The notes beneath the pieces were generated by a model. The model did not search any database and was not told where the DNA came from. It was given only the letters and a program-made list of their open reading frames with translations. Shown piece by piece: positions 40,101 through 47,583 of a stretch of 64,000 bases of DNA; the first letter of the stretch is position 1; each line of letters opens with the position of its first letter. The translations under genes were made by a program, and so were the position numbers. The DNA comes from Kalmanozyma brasiliensis GHG001 (lineage: Eukaryota; Basidiomycota; Ustilaginomycetes; Ustilaginales), in NCBI RefSeq assembly GCF_000497045.1, contig NW_015961992.1, positions 498,259 to 562,258 of the forward strand, in the 5' to 3' direction.

Positions 40101-40679
40101 AATGGGTTTGCGCTCCGATCCCAGGATCCCATCACGATGTTCGAGAAGCCAGATCAGGACTACGTGCACTATTTCAGCCTGACGGATCCTGCGGCTCATC
40201 GTGATTGGGTTCGTGCTATTCTCAATGCACGCACCTACATTTTGCGACAGGAGAAGGCGATCCTTTTCCAGGTCGAGTCTCCGCTCAGCAGCCAAGAAGC
40301 TGCTCCGGGCGTGACCGCAAGCGGCGGACTTGCAAGGGCTATGACTTCCCGTCGTCCTCCCAACACTCGAGCGGCAGAAGGAGCATCCGAGTCGGGGCAC
40401 GGCAGCGCAAGCGGCCCTTCACCCCTTATCGACAGCAGTGCATTCGCTGGACCCTTCGCCAAGGGCAGCCTCTTGGCGGATAAGGCCATCAGCGATGCGA
40501 AGGTGGCCCTTCGAGGTCACGCGCCCGGCGCCCCCGTCACGGGAGCATTCAACGAGCTAAGCCTGATGGACCAACAGGCGCTACGCTCGAACGAGGCGCG
40601 CCGACGGGAGGAAGCGGCGGAACGTCAGCGTCGGATGAAGGCGGAAGGCCAGCCTTTGATCGATCTGGTACGCAAGTAA
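34104..40679 (+). CDS. Giant RA-PH domain protein (RIAM/lamellipodin-like domain pair)
   Basis: This is a 2,191-residue single-exon protein. About 1,830 residues are Ser/Pro/Ala-rich and probably disordered, with many SP/TP sites and proline patches such as PPTPISAPGY. A basic/amphipathic stretch (RQAKMKKARRIRKQNDRF, then SWSDLGLQWIAEQGADAF) lies near 1235-1290, and a Gly-rich then acidic tract at about 1310-1400. A Ras-association domain (about 1837-1921) has KVFILSRQRFTVVEVPVSAR and DFLLIKRTE. It is followed at once by a PH domain (about 1937-2050): LAGWVYVQDRKKKWNKRW, ELRDHGLYHAKNEKGKDE and the invariant Trp in HRDWVRAILNARTY. The RA-PH pair is the core of animal MRL and Grb7/10/14 adaptors that bind Ras-family GTPases and phosphoinositides. 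A cortical polarity adaptor is a reasonable inference, not shown. Confidence 0.85.
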   Translation: MATTIQSRRLSRDAPHAPFESYDLAHSSHMRDSYHRDTDLFDTLFPQPPPRSRLQAERLARPSLPTLKGSLHVESADSSRSTARQISSSYSIESVNSLASYPSSTSSLSLLHSLHPRKQASTDSSIDCYSPAVSDVNSADTDNSVYSDRIRSQSSEIDAQDQVGPFTPVTPSGPAHIWRPKELNLVRKRREFGSTEHPLPSHHATSSATITGDRNALLVGLGLSDVVLTSGAPASSFPASGPSDAFTQASKARSFTPTRSPLLESGAAFPRDMQSDLNAAAAPQSGPKQLYLASSGGPPTARRFPGRRPSESLLESFASTTPPPASEASSRCNTPQMRSAIPIMPNGPTFVANRSLSPDVSSLGQMDRKAGISAEEFLAQIASTPEYQASQYFESAAPSASAQPADLEERQAFEIVVPNSEIEEPLVSAVSNLAVDHSHDRAVGETRRNISPPVAALPGPSVLDRQGAGFSSKQRSRAASLSTRKAPPAPLVLSSSPASSNTGTLPGTPSGLRRRTPTATISQKSPLSAQHSDDAAADALSTARTPTSSTSRSHHRQQDSMSEYSEPLHTAYYEFDTDEEDAAPAEGAGDDDGPTTATPLADQPSDHGILDGVITKSPQSRSSVSSSRVHSLRSDAQGRSSAGSESVTAFEFAHLETGPTSEGLSMKTMMGFLQRQDSRKAPSLSLGDDGESTVDDQQEAINVVEVSDPSTHAQALSSSQLEPASTPAVPSFNLSVFGPSQSTAANAMDDKDLLRAHGAPLPLSLDTTMTRPRKQSIVPDTPTFAIRDAAWGARPRAEPSRLLPAVSDTFAAGPAIMTRMDSNGIGSSSRWSSGSESDGESAMSIKSGRKFSKGRKSLAASRKNSVAALREASEMSPESGARQARRSSKSRTSGQTDTVAQVLSVPSKPALPSLSKRLLLNGLPNLRKKSFPNLNGPSATPSTPSGSRELTSAGPGFTDRTEFSFPPALPRQPSATPPLTSMSRQSSNRNDDAAGLSIRTAFASTFAQTNQRSFDTPPTPISAPGYVSLNGASGPLTTQQIQAQARSNVWPDNFIGSGVSAAGMSSPFLSVDHDTFHHGFAPSRLAPTPPMSASGVQQGWSSAPHASSMTPKAAFSGSASQDKSLPPSPLFEAASTVRSRSRTAEIAPPKNLRHLRQFSSNANLKTLRKIVPGDVFKSHQANITPVNSADVASPSSTSVANEEPLPAISGSASQATAMADEPAGSIKIVESIAPFPILVDRRQAKMKKARRIRKQNDRFPRHNSWSDLGLQWIAEQGADAFERLAAEGLPSSVILMAAGASSHRSNRVLNGGAAGGGGGDGDSDGSDTDDYGSSDGGGGAGGSGGFGGAGGAGGGRRPSMGRDDADKSSDEDAEDSDEDEAAEAMTDEDSEDDYGAKESSAAARAGRRGVMPAVPARGASIPTAAPEADAAADSDSSDDRPLGQLVDDPKAVQKALRAKERRRHFDMAAKALEGKGSSSATPSSSGHARPAVQQQGKSPDQPVVNPNELSQRLNRVQQRRERAHAPNGAGVQRSQTVARPDGERPAAAVSRSKSVRTAPAERYAHPGMRARTPSEAALRAKAMTQAGPHGPSPISPTPPQFAMMPELPSNAMATVVAAQKAMAMAQANPTPASLAQAQALATSATAALNAATAQVKRGGPSPVATTFNHGQLGEQTTTSPRMMDGVELPGARHRTDSRGQTLPFGSSGGGSSAIPATAPTHQPGVLQRLRSRSVSRNQVPLTINTAAAPPLPDLPRPDTASKDSQASSSPRSAHTATFAALAQAAAHHGRPSGDGSMAHGDTSMHRNASAQHTNAAPTSNESGSSLHVTSIVPRQPHKVFILSRQRFTVVEVPVSARARDLALEVIERERLPMDDSKGGWVVFDCSAQLGIERPLREYEMITDVVNVRAHPKTDFLLIKRTELSPYLSLRSVPSSSPALAGWVYVQDRKKKWNKRWLELRDHGLYHAKNEKGKDEMSICQISTFDVYLVDSSAVKMPKANGFALRSQDPITMFEKPDQDYVHYFSLTDPAAHRDWVRAILNARTYILRQEKAILFQVESPLSSQEAAPGVTASGGLARAMTSRRPPNTRAAEGASESGHGSASGPSPLIDSSAFAGPFAKGSLLADKAISDAKVALRGHAPGAPVTGAFNELSLMDQQALRSNEARRREEAAERQRRMKAEGQPLIDLVRK

Positions 40680-40795
40680 GATGCTCGGCTGTCATTCGCC
40701 TTTAGGGCTGGACCATGGTCACCTTCGACTACACAACATATGTATTTCTATCTCTCTTTGATCAAGCACTGCTTCGCATTGCGTCCAACGCTACA

Positions 40796-43585
40796 TCACT
40801 CCTCCCGGTCCTTCCGCTTGGCCTTATCCGCTCGCTTCTGGAACATCTTATGCCTTCCACCCTCCTTATTGAGCGACTTGTTGACCGACCTATTGCGTTC
40901 GATGTAGGACATGTGTTGGGCGCCACTCAAGGCGTTCAATGAGCCCGTGGTTCTGGCTGCCTTTGCTACAGTGCTGCCGTTCAGCGCTCCTGCACTGCTG
41001 CTACCACCAGTCCGCCTCGCACCACCACCAAACTCGGTGCCTGCCAGATCGCTCCCCAGATCGGCGTCCGATTCATTGGCGATGAGCACGCTCTGCAAGA
41101 GCTCGATCTGCTCCGCCTGGCTCTTGTACACCAACCCTGGCATGTTCTCCATCCCTACCAGGTGCGTGATCACTCGGAACGCGTATCCCTGGTCGATGAG
41201 GAACTGCTGTCGCTTGGTCGAGTAGAACATCTCTGCTGTATCTTTGCTGACCAGACTGTAGAAGAAGGCGTTGAATCCCTCGTCGTTTCGACGCTTAGCA
41301 CGAAGGATTCGGCCAAGGCGCTGGGCTTCCTGACGTCGCGATCCGAAGTGCGACGAGATCTGGATCAGACACGTCGCCTCAGGTAGGTCGATCGATGTAT
41401 CTCCGACCTTGGAGAGGAAGATCGTATTGACCAGAGGATTGTGTTGGAAATTCTGCAGGATGCGCATGCGTTCCAGGTGCGCCGTACCACCGTGGATGAA
41501 GGGCTTCTTGAGCTTAAAGGCGTACGCCTCCAGTGCGAAGACGTTGTCGCTGAAGACGATGATCTTGTCGCCGCGATTCTCGTGGTAGTCGATGAGGAAC
41601 TGACACGCTTGGAACTTGTTCGGGTTCATGCAGTAGAGCAGCATCTTCTTGCGGCTCTTCTCGCGAAGGTACTCGCGATAGAACTCGGGCGTCATGGGAC
41701 ACCACACCTCAGCACACTGCACCGTCGCAATGTGGCCCTTGGCAGCGAGGTCCATCCAGTTGGCCTCGTAGAGCTTGGGACCGACGAGGAAGTTGAGCTC
41801 GTCAATCTTTTCGTCTTCTCGCACCAGCGTGGCGGTGAGACCGAGTTTCGAATGCGCCTTGATCTTCGTAAGGACGCGGCGGAACATGCTAGCGGGAACG
41901 ACGTGGACTTCATCTAGCAGGATGAACCCCCACTCGCGACTCTCGAGGAAGTTCATCATCTTTTGCGACGTGTGCGATCGCTTGCCTGTGTTGGCCACCA
42001 TCGAGTAGGTCGACACGACAATGCCCGAGGCGCCAGAGAACTTCTCTTTTTGGTCAGCAGTGAAGACGCTGATCTGGTTGTCTTGAATGTTGCTCCACTG
42101 CAGGAACTGCTGCCGCCATTGCATGACGCTGACACTGCTGGTGCACAGCACGAGGCAGCTCTTCTTGATGGTACAGGCGGCCGTGATGCCGACGAGCGTC
42201 TTGCCCGCACCACACGGCAGCACAATGATACCGCTGCGGGCACGACCATTGCCGAACATCTTGGCGAGACTCTTTTCCTGGTACGGTCGGATGTGCGTGA
42301 TGGGCTTGAGATCGATCTCAAGATCGGCATTGAGCTGGTCGTTGCGAAAGTCGTACTCTTCTAGCATCGGGAAGCCGATCTCGTTGCAGCGCTTCTTGAC
42401 CTGCTCGATGTACTCCTCGGCGATCTCGAAGCTGTGGACGGTGTCGTCCTCGTCTAGCTCGTCGGCCTCGTCGACACCGATGATTGCCGAGAAGAGATCG
42501 GCTTCGTCTTCTCGGCGTGCGGCTTCTGCGCTCTCCGGTTGGGGTCCTGTGGCGCCTGCACCATTTGCCAATCGGCCAGTATTTGATGGTCCAGGTGTTT
42601 GCCCATTCGCGGCGGCAGCTTGTCGTGCTTTCCTCGCTGCGCTTTCCGTTCCTGGAATGACCAGATCGCCCCTTGTCGGTGCTTGTGTCTTCCCCAGCAC
42701 CTCCATTCGACCTGAACTGACCGCATTGGGATCCTCGCGCACTCGCGCTGCACCGATGATGCTGTCCTGAAGCAGCGTCTGCAGAATCTCCGGGTGTGCG
42801 CTCTCGACAAAGTACTTGTTCTGCTTGAGCACGAGCTTGATCTTGCCGAAGCTCGCTGTGTATTCGCGGATGAAGTCGAGCACGGCGTCTGGTACGGGCA
42901 CCTTGGAGAGGCGATTGAGCACTTCGATGATGTCGTTGGGTTGCAGACCGACCGAGACTGCAGCGTACAGCGAATACGGTGTGAGCTTGTACTCGTGAAT
43001 ATAGGCGGGGCGACTGACAGGCTCGGCGATGGCGATGAGGAAGTCCTGCGCTTGCTCTGCAAGCGGGCTGAAACCTTCGAGGATGATGTGCCCGTCATCG
43101 GGAGAGATCCAGAGAGGCCTACTGCTGTGGTCGAGCTTGAGCGGCATCTTGGTAAAGTCTCGTGTGTGGAATCGCAGCTCGCCGGATTCGTACCGCGCCT
43201 GCTCATCATCTTCATCCATCGCAGGGCCATTGAAGCGAGGAGCAGCTCCCGACAAGGGATGCTGTCGAGCGATCGCTTGCACCGGATCCGCATCCGCGTT
43301 CTTCTTGCCTTTCTTTGACGCTGCCGCCTTTCCGGCCCTCCTGCTACTGCCGTGGTCGTCGCCCGAGTCGTCCGAGACAAGCCCGTCATCTAGCGCATAT
43401 GCTTGCTCTTCGTCGTCTTCGCCATCATCATCACGACCGTATGCTGGTGTGTTGCGCGAGCTCTGTGCTCGAGATGCTGCTGCAGAGGTGGGTGTGTTTG
43501 AGCCGGTGCTGGCTGCGTTCGAGTTGGGTCGCAGCTTGACCGTCAGGCGAGGCCGAGAGCCTTGGCCGGAGTCGTTTCCGGCCAT
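40796..43585 (-). CDS. SSL2: TFIIH DNA helicase/translocase Ssl2 (XPB/ERCC3/Rad25)
   Basis: This is a 929-residue protein. The ATG at 43585 is the first in frame; the extension upstream begins at a non-ATG codon. The N-terminal part is acidic/basic and ends with the XPB N-terminal domain ([17 protein letters not shown], then the damage-recognition-like part). The SF2 helicase core has Walker A in [16 protein letters not shown], the DEVH box in [14 protein letters not shown], the XPB-specific R-E-D motif in [33 protein letters not shown] and the motif VI region [17 protein letters not shown]. Ssl2/XPB is the TFIIH subunit that opens promoters for RNA polymerase II and acts in nucleotide excision repair. 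The C-terminal tail is basic ([15 protein letters not shown]). It is convergent with the RA-PH gene (116 bp between stops). Confidence 0.97.
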   Translation of the reverse strand: MAGNDSGQGSRPRLTVKLRPNSNAASTGSNTPTSAAASRAQSSRNTPAYGRDDDGEDDEEQAYALDDGLVSDDSGDDHGSSRRAGKAAASKKGKKNADADPVQAIARQHPLSGAAPRFNGPAMDEDDEQARYESGELRFHTRDFTKMPLKLDHSSRPLWISPDDGHIILEGFSPLAEQAQDFLIAIAEPVSRPAYIHEYKLTPYSLYAAVSVGLQPNDIIEVLNRLSKVPVPDAVLDFIREYTASFGKIKLVLKQNKYFVESAHPEILQTLLQDSIIGAARVREDPNAVSSGRMEVLGKTQAPTRGDLVIPGTESAARKARQAAAANGQTPGPSNTGRLANGAGATGPQPESAEAARREDEADLFSAIIGVDEADELDEDDTVHSFEIAEEYIEQVKKRCNEIGFPMLEEYDFRNDQLNADLEIDLKPITHIRPYQEKSLAKMFGNGRARSGIIVLPCGAGKTLVGITAACTIKKSCLVLCTSSVSVMQWRQQFLQWSNIQDNQISVFTADQKEKFSGASGIVVSTYSMVANTGKRSHTSQKMMNFLESREWGFILLDEVHVVPASMFRRVLTKIKAHSKLGLTATLVREDEKIDELNFLVGPKLYEANWMDLAAKGHIATVQCAEVWCPMTPEFYREYLREKSRKKMLLYCMNPNKFQACQFLIDYHENRGDKIIVFSDNVFALEAYAFKLKKPFIHGGTAHLERMRILQNFQHNPLVNTIFLSKVGDTSIDLPEATCLIQISSHFGSRRQEAQRLGRILRAKRRNDEGFNAFFYSLVSKDTAEMFYSTKRQQFLIDQGYAFRVITHLVGMENMPGLVYKSQAEQIELLQSVLIANESDADLGSDLAGTEFGGGARRTGGSSSAGALNGSTVAKAARTTGSLNALSGAQHMSYIERNRSVNKSLNKEGGRHKMFQKRADKAKRKDREE

Positions 43586-44011
43586 GCCAGGCTGGACTGA
43601 GGGACAGCAGCAAAGAGGTGTAGAGCTGCTGCGGGTGGAGTGGCGATGGTTGAGACGAAAGGAGCCTCGACGAGCCAAACCGTTGGTGAAATATGGACCG
43701 AGCTCAGCCGCTCCACTTTGGAATCACAGGCCGGCGACTTGACTCAGCCTCTGCAGCGGAAAATTACCGGCCGGCACGCGTTCTGTAATCAGCACGCTTG
43801 CCTCTTGACACTCTGACTTCTGGTACAATGGTGGCAGATCACAGTGTGGGCGAGCGTCGATCGATGCCGCACAGTAGAGGTGACGATGCAATGCGAGGCT
43901 GAACATGAACAGCACCGAACCGATGCGTTGTGTGTGAAGTGAATGCCAGGGTATCGTTGGCGTAGAATACAGTTGTGAGAATACAGCGTTGCGTCTCTAG
44001 CGGTGGGCGCT

Positions 44012-44716
44012 TCAAGCGATGGTGCAGCCTCCCTCACCCAATCGTCTCCTCTTTGCCCGGCTGGCAACAGCAATGTTCGCAACCTCAGCAAAGGCCTCCT
44101 CAACACCCCGATTCTTCTTGGCTGAGCACTCGAGGTACCGGCTGGCCTTGATGCGTTTGGCCACCTCGACGCCGGCGCTGTACCCCAGGGTTTTCTCGGA
44201 GGAGGAGGAGTCGCGAAGGTCGCATTTGAGAGCGATGAGCACGATGGGTGCTTGTGGGGTGTGTTGGCGGATTTCGGGGATCCACTGTTGCAATACACCG
44301 CAGAGTCCGAGCCAGCAAGCCGTGTCAGTGATTGAGCGTGTGAGCGTGGAAAGGGGAGGGACACTTACCCGCGACTCGACGTTCTCCAGCGACACCGAGT
44401 TAGCCACGTCAAAGCAGAGCAGCACGACGTCGGTATCCGCGTAGCTGAGGCTCCGCAACTTGTCGAACTCCTCCTGTCCCGCTGTGTCCCACAGCGTCAG
44501 CTCCACCTCTGCTTTTGACGAGTGCATGAGATGAGTGTAGTTCTCAAATACTGTGGGCTCGTAATGGTCGGGAAAGTTGTGACGAATGAGCACGAAGAGC
44601 AGCGAGGTCTTGCCGCTGGCTCCGTCACCGAGCACTAGTACCTTGCGCTGGAGGCGGCCGGATTGGTGTGAGGACGAGCCAGCAGACGGGCCAGGGAGCA
44701 GACCACACAACGTCAT
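44012..44716 (-). CDS. RHO3: Rho-type small GTPase Rho3, one intron
   Basis: Exons are 44716-44369 and 44284-44012, separated by an 84-nt intron (GTAAGT...CAACAG); splicing joins NVESR to WIPEIRQ. The product has 206 residues. Motifs: P-loop GDGASGKTS (30-38), effector region YEPTVFENY, switch II LWDTAGQEEFDKLRSLSY, the Rho form KCDLRD of the base-specificity motif, ECSAKKNRGVEEAF and a C-terminal CaaX box CTIA after a basic run AKRRR. The N-terminus MTLCGLLPG has a cysteine at position 4, like the palmitoylated N-terminal Cys of yeast Rho3, and the GxGASGKTSLL loop also fits Rho3 rather than Rho1/Cdc42. Rho3 controls polarised exocytosis and actin organisation at growing tips through exocyst and formins. 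The typical Rho insert region is shortened around DLRDSSSSEKTLG. Confidence 0.9.
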   Translation of the reverse strand: MTLCGLLPGPSAGSSSHQSGRLQRKVLVLGDGASGKTSLLFVLIRHNFPDHYEPTVFENYTHLMHSSKAEVELTLWDTAGQEEFDKLRSLSYADTDVVLLCFDVANSVSLENVESRVSVPPLSTLTRSITDTACWLGLCGVLQQWIPEIRQHTPQAPIVLIALKCDLRDSSSSEKTLGYSAGVEVAKRIKASRYLECSAKKNRGVEEAFAEVANIAVASRAKRRRLGEGGCTIA

Positions 44717-45408
44717 CTCGGTTGCGGGGGTAGAAGATCGATGTCGGCCCAGGAGAGCGGTGCGTAGGTTGTCGAAGCGAGTGGAGTGTGAGCAGCTCCG
44801 TACGCGGTCACGGTGAGCTGTTTGCGTCAAGGGACGGCAGCACGTCGTGCGTGTGCGTGCTTTCGCGCCAAGTAAAGATGGTGCTGCGACAAATTTATGC
44901 TGCTGAATCCAGCGATGGCGTTGATGTCGAAGCCAGCGAGTGGTGATGCAGCTGGGATTGCAGGAAGATTCAGAGGCTGCAAGGTCTTGTTCTCCTTATA
45001 TTGCTCTGCGCGAAGCTTATGATAAATTAGACCAACACTTGCAGGTGTTGTTCTCCCCGCTGCAGCACTGCAGCTTGCCACGCGCGGAAAAAACGCACAT
45101 GGAATTTGGCTCAACGCCGTTCAGAGGCCCGCGGGATGACGTTTAGCTGCTATCACAACGCGGTCAGAGTCATTGTTGCAACCAGTCGCGCTTTCAATGG
45201 GTACCCTCGCAGCGTCCTCTGGCACGCTGCCAATGTCGGACACGACCACTCAACTGGGACGCGCTCAGTCGCAAAAAGCATGCCCTCACAACACGAGAAA
45301 GAGGTAGACATGGTCGATGCGTTGCAATGCGATACGGAAGATGATGGTATGAGGGTGACATATAACGGGGCAAGAACAAGCAGGATCAAAGGCATCGATG
45401 CCGAGAAA
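44717..45408. other. Intergenic region between UBC6 and RHO3
   Basis: About 690 bp between two minus-strand genes. It contains the promoter of RHO3 and the 3' end of the UBC6 transcript. Short open frames exist in both orientations, but none looks like protein. Confidence 0.5.
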
Positions 45409-46583
45409 TCAGATGATCCCGTTGGCACTGGCGTTCATGACCCGGCTGATGAACAGATAGGCGAGTACGACCAGCACCACCAGGGAGCTGCGTACGCCAA
45501 ATAGATCTCGGCGCCCATTGTTTCTTGGTCTTGCTGCTGCTTCTTCGGGTTTCCTCGCTGAGCCGGTACTACTTGTGCTATTGTCTTTTGATGCTGTTGT
45601 GCTGCTGGATGCTGTTGCTCGGTTCTTCAGGCCTGTCGGTTTGGACGTATGGTCGATGCAAGGTTCATGGGATGATGATCAGTAAGGGGGGCGAGGGGGT
45701 ATGGACAATGGCAGGCACTGCTGCAAGTGGCCCTTCGACTAGTGATGGGCTGCCGCCGTGCTACTGCAGACGACGCTTTTTCGACGCACCCTGCATGGAA
45801 GCAGAATCCGATGCCGAAGACGAAACAAGGGTATCGGATCCCACCTTTTCAGTCTTGCTGCTTGCTGCTGCACCATCGGCAGCGCTTCCCTCGCCGGGCT
45901 TCTTCTTGTCGCCCATGTTGGGCAGGTCCTTGATCTCGGGGCCGGCGTGTTCGGGGAAGATCTGGCAGAACTTCTTTTGAGTCAGATTGAATGCGTGCGA
46001 CTGTGCTGCCAATTTGCGTCGATCCGCATCGCTGGCGGTGACGGAGCCCGTCGTCATCTCGTCCGAGCACATGAAAGACAGCAGACCGATGAGGATGGTC
46101 GAGGTGTTCCAACCGGGCTGCCAGGTGTGCGGGTGGTAGTCGCTCATCGAGGTGCAAATTTTGGTGTTGGGGGCGAAACGACCGCTGGGCGTCTGCATCT
46201 TGATCCCGGGTGGCTTGAAGGGGAACTCGGGCGGAAAGAGGAGCTGGCCGTGGTATTCGCCTCCGGCGTAAGGTGTGTCGGGAGGGCCACGGAGGATGTA
46301 GTGCCTGCGGGGAAAGGAACGGACGCATAAAGTAAGACATCGGCACGCCATCAGATCCGGCCTGCGATTGTATGATGGTCGAGCTTACCATTCTAGGATA
46401 TTGTCCTCCTTCGGTCGGGCATACACGAGCGGAGGCGGATCTTTGTCCATGAGCTGCGCCTCCTTGGTGAGCTGTTGTGCGGAAAGGTAAAGACACACGA
46501 CGAGTTAGTGCTGCGTGCTTCGGTCAAAGGCTACATGTCAGGAGCGTAGCACCTACGCGCTTGATAGCGGCCTTGGTCGCCAT
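45409..46583 (-). CDS. UBC6: Tail-anchored ER ubiquitin-conjugating enzyme Ubc6, four exons
   Basis: Exons are 46583-46557, 46471-46389, 46304-45790 and 45632-45409; introns have GTAGGT...ACAG (85 nt), GTAAGC...GCAG (84 nt) and GTGCGT...ACAG (157 nt). The product has 282 residues. Exon 1 encodes MATKAAIKR, exon 2 continues LTKEAQLMDKDPPPLVYARP, and splicing gives LEW-HYILRGPPDTPYAGG. The catalytic cysteine is Cys87 in NTKICTSMSDYHPHTW, the same number as in yeast Ubc6. Exon 4 supplies a Ser/Thr linker and a C-terminal membrane helix (SSLVVLVVLAYLFISRV) with a short lumenal tail, as expected for this ER-associated degradation E2. Without the last splice the frame stops after KKRRLQ and would lack the anchor. 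Confidence 0.9.
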
Positions 46584-46983
46584 TGTTGGAAGTGATGGCT
46601 GAACCCGGCAGACCTATGCGCTAGTCGAGGCTCGATGAACGTTGGCTTATCCAGACGGTAGCTCGTGGACTTTTGCTGCTCGCTGTCTTGATGCCGAGAT
46701 GCGGAACGGAGAAGAGAGACGTGTCTCGATTGATCAGCGTTGATTAGGTAAGACGGTGGTGGGTGAGAGTCAAGTTGAGTTGGATCGAGATAAGACCTCT
46801 CAAATGCGGGCCGAGCGAAGTGACACCCACACGAACAAAGCTCAGCCAGGTGGAGCTGTGAGGCCATTTCACACGGCTTGGCTCTACCATCCTTCACAAA
46901 GTCACACGCCCACGCATGACGCTTTCCGGTGCCGGCTCCTTGTCACTCTAACAATCAGTCGCAAAAATAGCAAGAAAAAAAAA
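46584..46983. other. Intergenic region upstream of UBC6
   Basis: About 400 bp that should contain the UBC6 promoter. Nothing else is recognisable until the tRNA-derived fragments start near 46984. An A-rich run (46965-46985) directly borders the first fragment. Confidence 0.4.
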
Positions 46984-46985
46984 TA

Positions 46986-47012
46986 TTCCCGGACAGGGAA
47001 TCGAACCCCGAT
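46986..47012 (-). repeat. Partial tRNA-Glu-like 3' half (T-arm and acceptor strand only)
   Basis: Read on the minus strand this gives a perfect T-loop with stem (CGGGG-TTCGATT-CCCTG) followed by TCCGGGA and a T-run. It differs from the 3' end of the nearby tRNA-Glu at only a few positions. No matching 5' acceptor strand (TCCC...) or D-arm occurs upstream, so this looks like a truncated tRNA copy or relic rather than a working gene. Confidence 0.65.
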
Positions 47013-47080
47013 CTGAGCAAATCAGCCATTCTGGTGAAGACTGTTAGCCCTCATGTTCTTGAAAATGTACCCAAAATAAA

Positions 47081-47170
47081 TGCAAAAAAGAAAATTCCCT
47101 GGCCAATGAATGCCAAAAGAGAGTTCCCTGACCAACATCCGCAAAAAGAGAGTTCCCGGCCAGGGAATCG
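47081..47170 (-). repeat. Tandem roughly 30-bp units derived from a tRNA 3' end and its trailer
   Basis: Three consecutive units start at 47081, 47111 and 47141. Each has G-C-A-rich sequence, an A-run (T-run on the minus strand), then AGAGAGTTCCC or AAAATTCCC and GGCCA or GACCA. The third unit is the real trailer, terminator and acceptor end of the tRNA-Glu gene; the first two repeat the same pieces without the rest of the tRNA. Confidence 0.65.
47143..47147 (-). terminator. Pol III terminator of tRNA-Glu
   Basis: A run of five T on the minus strand (AAAAA on the plus strand) starts six bases after the tRNA 3' end. Confidence 0.6.
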
Positions 47171-47239
47171 AACCCTGATCTTATCGGATCGAATCTCGAG
47201 ATTGAGAGCGATATATACTGACCATTGTACTAACTGGGA
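47153..47239 (-). tRNA. tRNA-Glu(CTC) with a 15-nt intron
   Basis: Folding by eye on the minus strand gives: acceptor TCCCAGT/GCCGGGA (six pairs including one T-G, with an A5-C68 mismatch), D-stem GTAC/GTAT with loop AATGGTCA, a perfect anticodon stem TATCG/CGATA, variable loop AGAT, T-arm CAGGG-TTCGATT-CCCTG and discriminator A. The loop reads C-T-CTC-A, so the anticodon CTC (47206-47204) decodes GAG as glutamate. A 15-nt intron (47202-47188) sits after position 37, the standard place for nuclear tRNA introns. A Pol III terminator T5 follows at 47147-47143. The internal box B GGTTCGATTCC is intact. Mature length is 72 nt. The acceptor mismatch is the only weak point. Confidence 0.85.
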
Positions 47240-47583
47240 CCTTTCTGTTGTTGCAGGGCTGGGTAGGGACCAACTATATCTAGCAAAATCAGCAATATTT
47301 CCAATACTCGTCTTTTCACGAGGCTTTACGGCTTGGTTACCACTGCATACCCGCGAGCACACACAGCGGCTCCCTCGCTCGGTCCTTGTGCGAACAAGTG
47401 TGGGGAAACCTCGTACCGGTCGCTTGCTGCTTCCTCACACGAAAGAAGCATAGCTACGCTTGCCGTGCTCCTCCTTCTCGTCCACCGTCAGAGCCACACA
47501 ACAAGGAGTTCCCCACGAGATACAGACTTCCATACTCGTCGATATCGATTAGAGCTGGCTAGCCTCCACGCACTGTCGACACC
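47240..47583. other. Intergenic region between tRNA-Glu and the alpha/beta hydrolase
   Basis: About 340 bp holding the upstream flank of the tRNA and the promoter of the hydrolase. No further structure was recognised. Confidence 0.45.
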
